From positions 1,116,001 to 1,180,000 of the forward strand of contig NZ_JBGKAC010000001.1 of NCBI RefSeq assembly GCF_041361465.1: 64,000 bases of DNA. The letters run 5' to 3'. The position numbers were made by a program, and so were the translations under genes. The notes under the pieces are model-generated. The model worked only from the letters and a program-made list of their open reading frames with translations, searched no databases and was not told the DNA's origin. The stretch is from Halobaculum sp. MBLA0143. Lineage in GTDB: Archaea; Halobacteriota; Halobacteria; Halobacteriales; Haloferacaceae. The first letter of the stretch is position 1; each line of letters opens with the position of its first letter. This document shows, one piece after another, positions 61,378 through 64,000 of the stretch.

Positions 61378-62772
61378 ATGGACGAAATCGCCGCAGAGTT
61401 CGGGCGGGCGTGGGTGGCGGATCGCCCACGGACGTTCCTCTCGGAGCTGACCGGGATCGACAGTCGGATGGCCGGGTCGCCGGGCGAGACGCGCGCGGCG
61501 GCGCTCGTCGTCGACGCGCTCCAGTCGGCCGGCGTCGAGGATGTGACCCAGGAGTCGTTCGAACTGTCGGCCTGGAGCCGAGGCGACGCGACGCTGACGA
61601 CGACCGAGCCGACGGAACGCCAGTTCGAGGCGGTGGCGTTGCCGTACTGTCCATCCGCGTCCGTCTCCGGCCCGGTGGTGGACGTTGGCCACGGCAGCCC
61701 CGAGGAGATCGAGGCCGCGGACCTGTCCGGCCGGGTGGCGTTGGCGAGCACGGACACTCCCGCCGGCGGGCGGTTCCTCCACCGGATGGAGAAGTTCGGC
61801 GCGGCCGCCGACGCCGGGGCCGTCGGCTTCCTGTTCGTCAACCACGTCCCCGGCCAACTCCCCCCGACCGGCTCGCTGACGTTCGGTCGGGAGGCGGAGA
61901 TCCCCGCGGTCGGCGTGAGCCACGAGACCGGCGAACGACTCCGGGAGCACGCCCTCTCGTCGGCCGCCTCACACGAGGACAGCGAGCCGACAGGCCCGGT
62001 CACCCGGGTGGAACTGGACGTGGACGCGGAGACGCGCCCGGGAGAGAGCCAGAACGTCGTCGGTCACCTCGGCCCGGAGACGGACGACCGGCTCCTGCTC
62101 CTCGCCCACTACGACGCCCACGACATCGCGGAGGGGGCACTTGACAACGGCTGTGGCGTGGCGACGCTGCTCGTCGCCGCGGGGCTCCTGGCCGACGCGG
62201 AACTGGACCGTGGAGTGACCGTCGCGGCCGTCGGCGCCGAGGAGGTCGGACTCCTGGGGTCGGAACACCTCGCGCAGACGCTGGACCTGGAGACGGTCGC
62301 GGGCGTCTGCAACGTTGACGGCGCCGGTCGGTTCCGCGATCTGGTGGCGATGGCTCACAGTTCGACGGCGACCGCGAGCGTCGCGCGCCGCGTCGCCGAG
62401 CGGACCGGCCACCCGGTCGCCGTCCAGACGGATCCACACCCGTTCTCCGACCAGTGGCCGTTCGTCCGCCGGGGCGTGCCGGCGCTCCAGCTCCACTCCC
62501 GGGCCGCGACGCCGCCGGCCGCCACCGGCGACTCCCCCTCGGGTGGCGTCGGCGCCGGCCGAGGCTGGGGACACACCCACGCCGACACGCTCGACAAGGT
62601 CGACGTCCGGAACGTCCGGGAACACGGGATGTTGACCGCGTTGCTCGTGCGGGAACTGGCGGCCGCGGAGCTGCCGCGGTTGGAGACGGCGACGCTGGAG
62701 AAGGCGTTCGAACGGAACGACTTCGAGCCCGGAATGCGGGCGGCCGGACTGTGGCCCGACGAGTGGGCGTAG
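61378..62772 (+). CDS. M28 family metallopeptidase
   Basis: A 464-residue M28 zinc aminopeptidase. Metal ligands are recognisable as LLLAHYDAHD, ALDNGCGVAT, VGAEEVGLLG, VCNVDGAG and GHTHADTLDK. A PA-like insertion (VALASTDTPAGGRFLHRM) precedes the catalytic domain. No signal peptide is seen, so it is cytosolic, unlike many bacterial M28 enzymes, and probably trims peptides produced by the proteasome. The ATG at 61378 opens MDEIAAEFGRAW. It is divergent from the Fe-ADH gene. Confidence 0.93.
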   Translation: MDEIAAEFGRAWVADRPRTFLSELTGIDSRMAGSPGETRAAALVVDALQSAGVEDVTQESFELSAWSRGDATLTTTEPTERQFEAVALPYCPSASVSGPVVDVGHGSPEEIEAADLSGRVALASTDTPAGGRFLHRMEKFGAAADAGAVGFLFVNHVPGQLPPTGSLTFGREAEIPAVGVSHETGERLREHALSSAASHEDSEPTGPVTRVELDVDAETRPGESQNVVGHLGPETDDRLLLLAHYDAHDIAEGALDNGCGVATLLVAAGLLADAELDRGVTVAAVGAEEVGLLGSEHLAQTLDLETVAGVCNVDGAGRFRDLVAMAHSSTATASVARRVAERTGHPVAVQTDPHPFSDQWPFVRRGVPALQLHSRAATPPAATGDSPSGGVGAGRGWGHTHADTLDKVDVRNVREHGMLTALLVRELAAAELPRLETATLEKAFERNDFEPGMRAAGLWPDEWA

Positions 62773-62894
62773 TGTGAACTACCTCGGGGTCGAGTGGTTC
62801 GAGATGCCGAGGGCGTCTCGTCGTCCCGGCTTCGGTCTCCGGAGACCCCGAGGCACCCGCCTCGTCTACCTGTAGAGAACTGTGAGGTGTCGGC

Positions 62895-63043
62895 GTCGGT
62901 CGCGGTCGGCGTCTTCGTCCGCGACCCGTGTCGGTGTGACGCTCCGTCGGCGCACTATCGTCGGTCGCGGTCGGCGTCTTCGTCCGCGACCCGTGTCGGT
63001 GTGACGCTCCGTCGGCGCACTATCGTCGGTCGCGGTCGGCGTC
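62895..63043. repeat. 65-bp tandem repeat spanning the 3' end of the zinc-ribbon gene
   Basis: A 65-bp unit starting GTCGGTCGCGGTCGGCGTC is found at 62895, 62960 and, in part, 63025; the third copy diverges after about 19 bases, inside the coding sequence. Copies one and two are identical. On the minus strand each unit contains the codons for the last residues of the zinc-ribbon protein (GDADRDRR) and a TAG, so the unit duplicated the gene's end into the downstream DNA. Confidence 0.9.
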
Positions 63044-63334
63044 GCCTTCGGTCGCGCGGGCGACGACCTCCCGTTGGAAGACGGCCGCGAACTCCTCGCT
63101 CGTCGGGTGGTCGACCTCGCGTTCCACGTCGGCCAGGAGCGACTCCAGGCCGTCGCGGGGCTGGTGACACAGGTCGCCGTGACAGTCTCCGCAGAGGTAC
63201 TCGAACTCCTTGTCGTGACGGTCCCACCGATCTCCCTCCTTGTCGTACTCGCGGGCGTCACCCCGGGGGAGCTGGTCGCCACAGGCGATGCAGACGACCT
63301 CTTCGCCACCCCGATCCCGCCGGGAACCGAACAT
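63020..63334 (-). CDS. Zinc-ribbon protein, HNH-like cysteine pattern
   Basis: A 104-residue protein with two cysteine pairs, VCIACGDQL near residue 16 and LCGDCHGDLCHQ near residue 46, typical of treble-clef or zinc-ribbon proteins; the spacing and the LPRGDAREYDKEGDRWDRH between them suggest a haloarchaeal single-zinc-ribbon family. The remaining 50 residues are helical. The C-terminal AEGDADRDRR-type tail is encoded by the tandem repeat. The ATG at 63334 gives MFGSRRDRGG. It may bind nucleic acid, but the function is not established. Confidence 0.75.
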   Translation of the reverse strand: MFGSRRDRGGEEVVCIACGDQLPRGDAREYDKEGDRWDRHDKEFEYLCGDCHGDLCHQPRDGLESLLADVEREVDHPTSEEFAAVFQREVVARATEGDADRDRR

Positions 63335-63445
63335 GAGCGTACGTGAGACGCCCGGGGACTTAGGCGTTGTCGGCTCGTCGCCGACCGTGTCGTCGGTCGA
63401 CTCGGTCGGGACGGTCGGTCCGCTCGTCACCGAATCGAACGGGCG

Positions 63446-63452
63446 ATTTATG
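63446..63452 (+). promoter_or_regulatory. TATA box of the PUA protein gene
   Basis: ATTTATG lies 26-32 nt before the ATG at 63478, the same box and spacing seen before the UPF0179 gene. Confidence 0.6.
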
Positions 63453-63477
63453 CTCCCGACGCCGCCCAGACACACAC

Positions 63478-63957
63478 ATGGACGTGAAGTCGCGTCACCA
63501 CCTCCGGTCGGACGAGATCGACGAGATCCGGACGGCGTTGTCCGACCGGCTGGGCGTGTCGTTGGACGGAGAGGCGTTCGAACTGGTCGAGTTGACTGAC
63601 TCCCCGTTCGATCTCGTGTTGGTCGACGGTGACCCGGACGTGTTGTACGTGGACGGCGATCCGTTCCTCACCGTGCGTGGGGCCAACGAGCACCCCCCGG
63701 AGACGGGTGTGGTGACGGTCGACCCCGGGGCGGTGTCGTTCGTCTCCGACGGCGCAGACGTGATGCGCCCGGGGATCACCGAGGCGGACGACGGGATCTC
63801 GACGGACGACCTCGTCGCTATCGCCGAAGAGAGCCACGGGAAGGTGCTCGCGGTCGGGCGCGCGCTCGTCGACGGCAGCGAGATGGCCGGCAACGAGGGG
63901 AAGGTGGTGGAGTCGGTTCACCACGTCGGCGACGATCTGTACGAGTTCGCGGTGTAG
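63478..63957 (+). CDS. PUA-domain RNA-binding protein (MCT1-like)
   Basis: A 159-residue archaeal protein with an N-terminal DUF1947-like domain and a C-terminal PUA domain. The PUA part begins near residue 77 (VVTVDPGAVSFVSDGADVMRPGIT) and contains DLVAIAEESHGKVLAVGRA, typical of archaeal members related to MCT1 and eIF2D. In eukaryotes these act on 40S recycling and non-canonical initiation, so a ribosome role is expected. The ATG at 63478 is placed by the TATA box. The remaining bases to 64000 after the TAG show no gene. Confidence 0.9.
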   Translation: MDVKSRHHLRSDEIDEIRTALSDRLGVSLDGEAFELVELTDSPFDLVLVDGDPDVLYVDGDPFLTVRGANEHPPETGVVTVDPGAVSFVSDGADVMRPGITEADDGISTDDLVAIAEESHGKVLAVGRALVDGSEMAGNEGKVVESVHHVGDDLYEFAV

Positions 63958-64000
63958 TCGAGCGCTGCGTTCTTGCGCTCGGATCGAGACAGCTTCGACC

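Noticed and set aside
60308-61654. 448-codon minus-strand frame beside the Fe-ADH gene
   Set aside because: It is the Arg-rich +1 shadow of the dehydrogenase gene.
62895-63043. CRISPR-like array
   Set aside because: The units are contiguous without variable spacers, so it is a simple tandem duplication.

Overview
This 64 kb window is chromosomal DNA of a halophilic archaeon (class Halobacteria). The evidence is very high GC, proteins rich in Asp and Glu, TATA boxes 25-32 nt upstream of (nearly) leaderless starts, frequent GTG starts, and archaeal or haloarchaeal markers: TFS, Dph2, UPF0179, HalX response regulators, DUF5805, Tat lipoproteins with Ala-rich cores, and an MCT1-like PUA protein. 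I see no rRNA, intact tRNA, CRISPR array, complete insertion sequence or replication origin.

Layout. 0.3-3.1 kb: a PAS histidine kinase, a HalX response regulator and a PD-(D/E)XK-like DUF, all overlapping. 3.7-5.5 kb: an OLD/PARIS-style ATPase followed directly by a Toprim protein, with an AT-rich block inside the ATPase gene; this is the strongest candidate for an undescribed defence module. 5.5-13.3 kb: enoyl-CoA hydratase, a lipoprotein, a frameshifted APC permease coupled to a TrkA-type regulator, an MFS exporter, TFS, a Na+/Ca2+ exchanger and dph2. 13.3-15.7 kb: an ABC-2 exporter. 16.7-18.6 kb: an aldo/keto reductase convergent with an AT-rich orphan gene carrying a HEPN-like RNSFSH motif. 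18.7-26.9 kb: the stress operon prkA, second prkA, yhbH-type VWA gene, spoVR. 27.4-36.1 kb: small conserved haloarchaeal genes, a PP-loop ATPase, a MATE exporter, membrane protein genes, a CGYS glutaredoxin, a second HalX regulator and an HxlR-like regulator without an obvious start codon. 36.7-39.5 kb: BtpA-family protein, PfkB kinase and metallophosphoesterase. 39.9-47.1 kb: a five-gene dipeptide/oligopeptide ABC importer in which the binding protein, one permease and one ATPase carry extra domains.

47.2-52 kb is an accessory stretch: a low-GC GmrSD/SspE-like DUF262-DUF1524 nuclease, a wrecked metal ABC transporter, a tRNA-T-arm-like sequence with an inverted repeat, and a DUF5805 gene overlapping a tyrosine recombinase. 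52-64 kb returns to core genes: S1/OB/DHH nuclease, PLD-domain exoprotein, HEAT-repeat protein, RNB exoribonuclease, a receiver-PAS protein that lacks its phospho-acceptor, Fe-ADH-type dehydrogenase, M28 peptidase, a zinc-ribbon protein and a PUA protein.

Several intergenic spaces contain short tandem repeats, three of which touch or duplicate the 3' end of a gene (37.46, 54.02 and 62.9 kb). Three isolated candidate defence genes or gene pairs (3.7, 17.6 and 47.3 kb) have lower GC than their surroundings, which suggests separate acquisitions into a stable core backbone.
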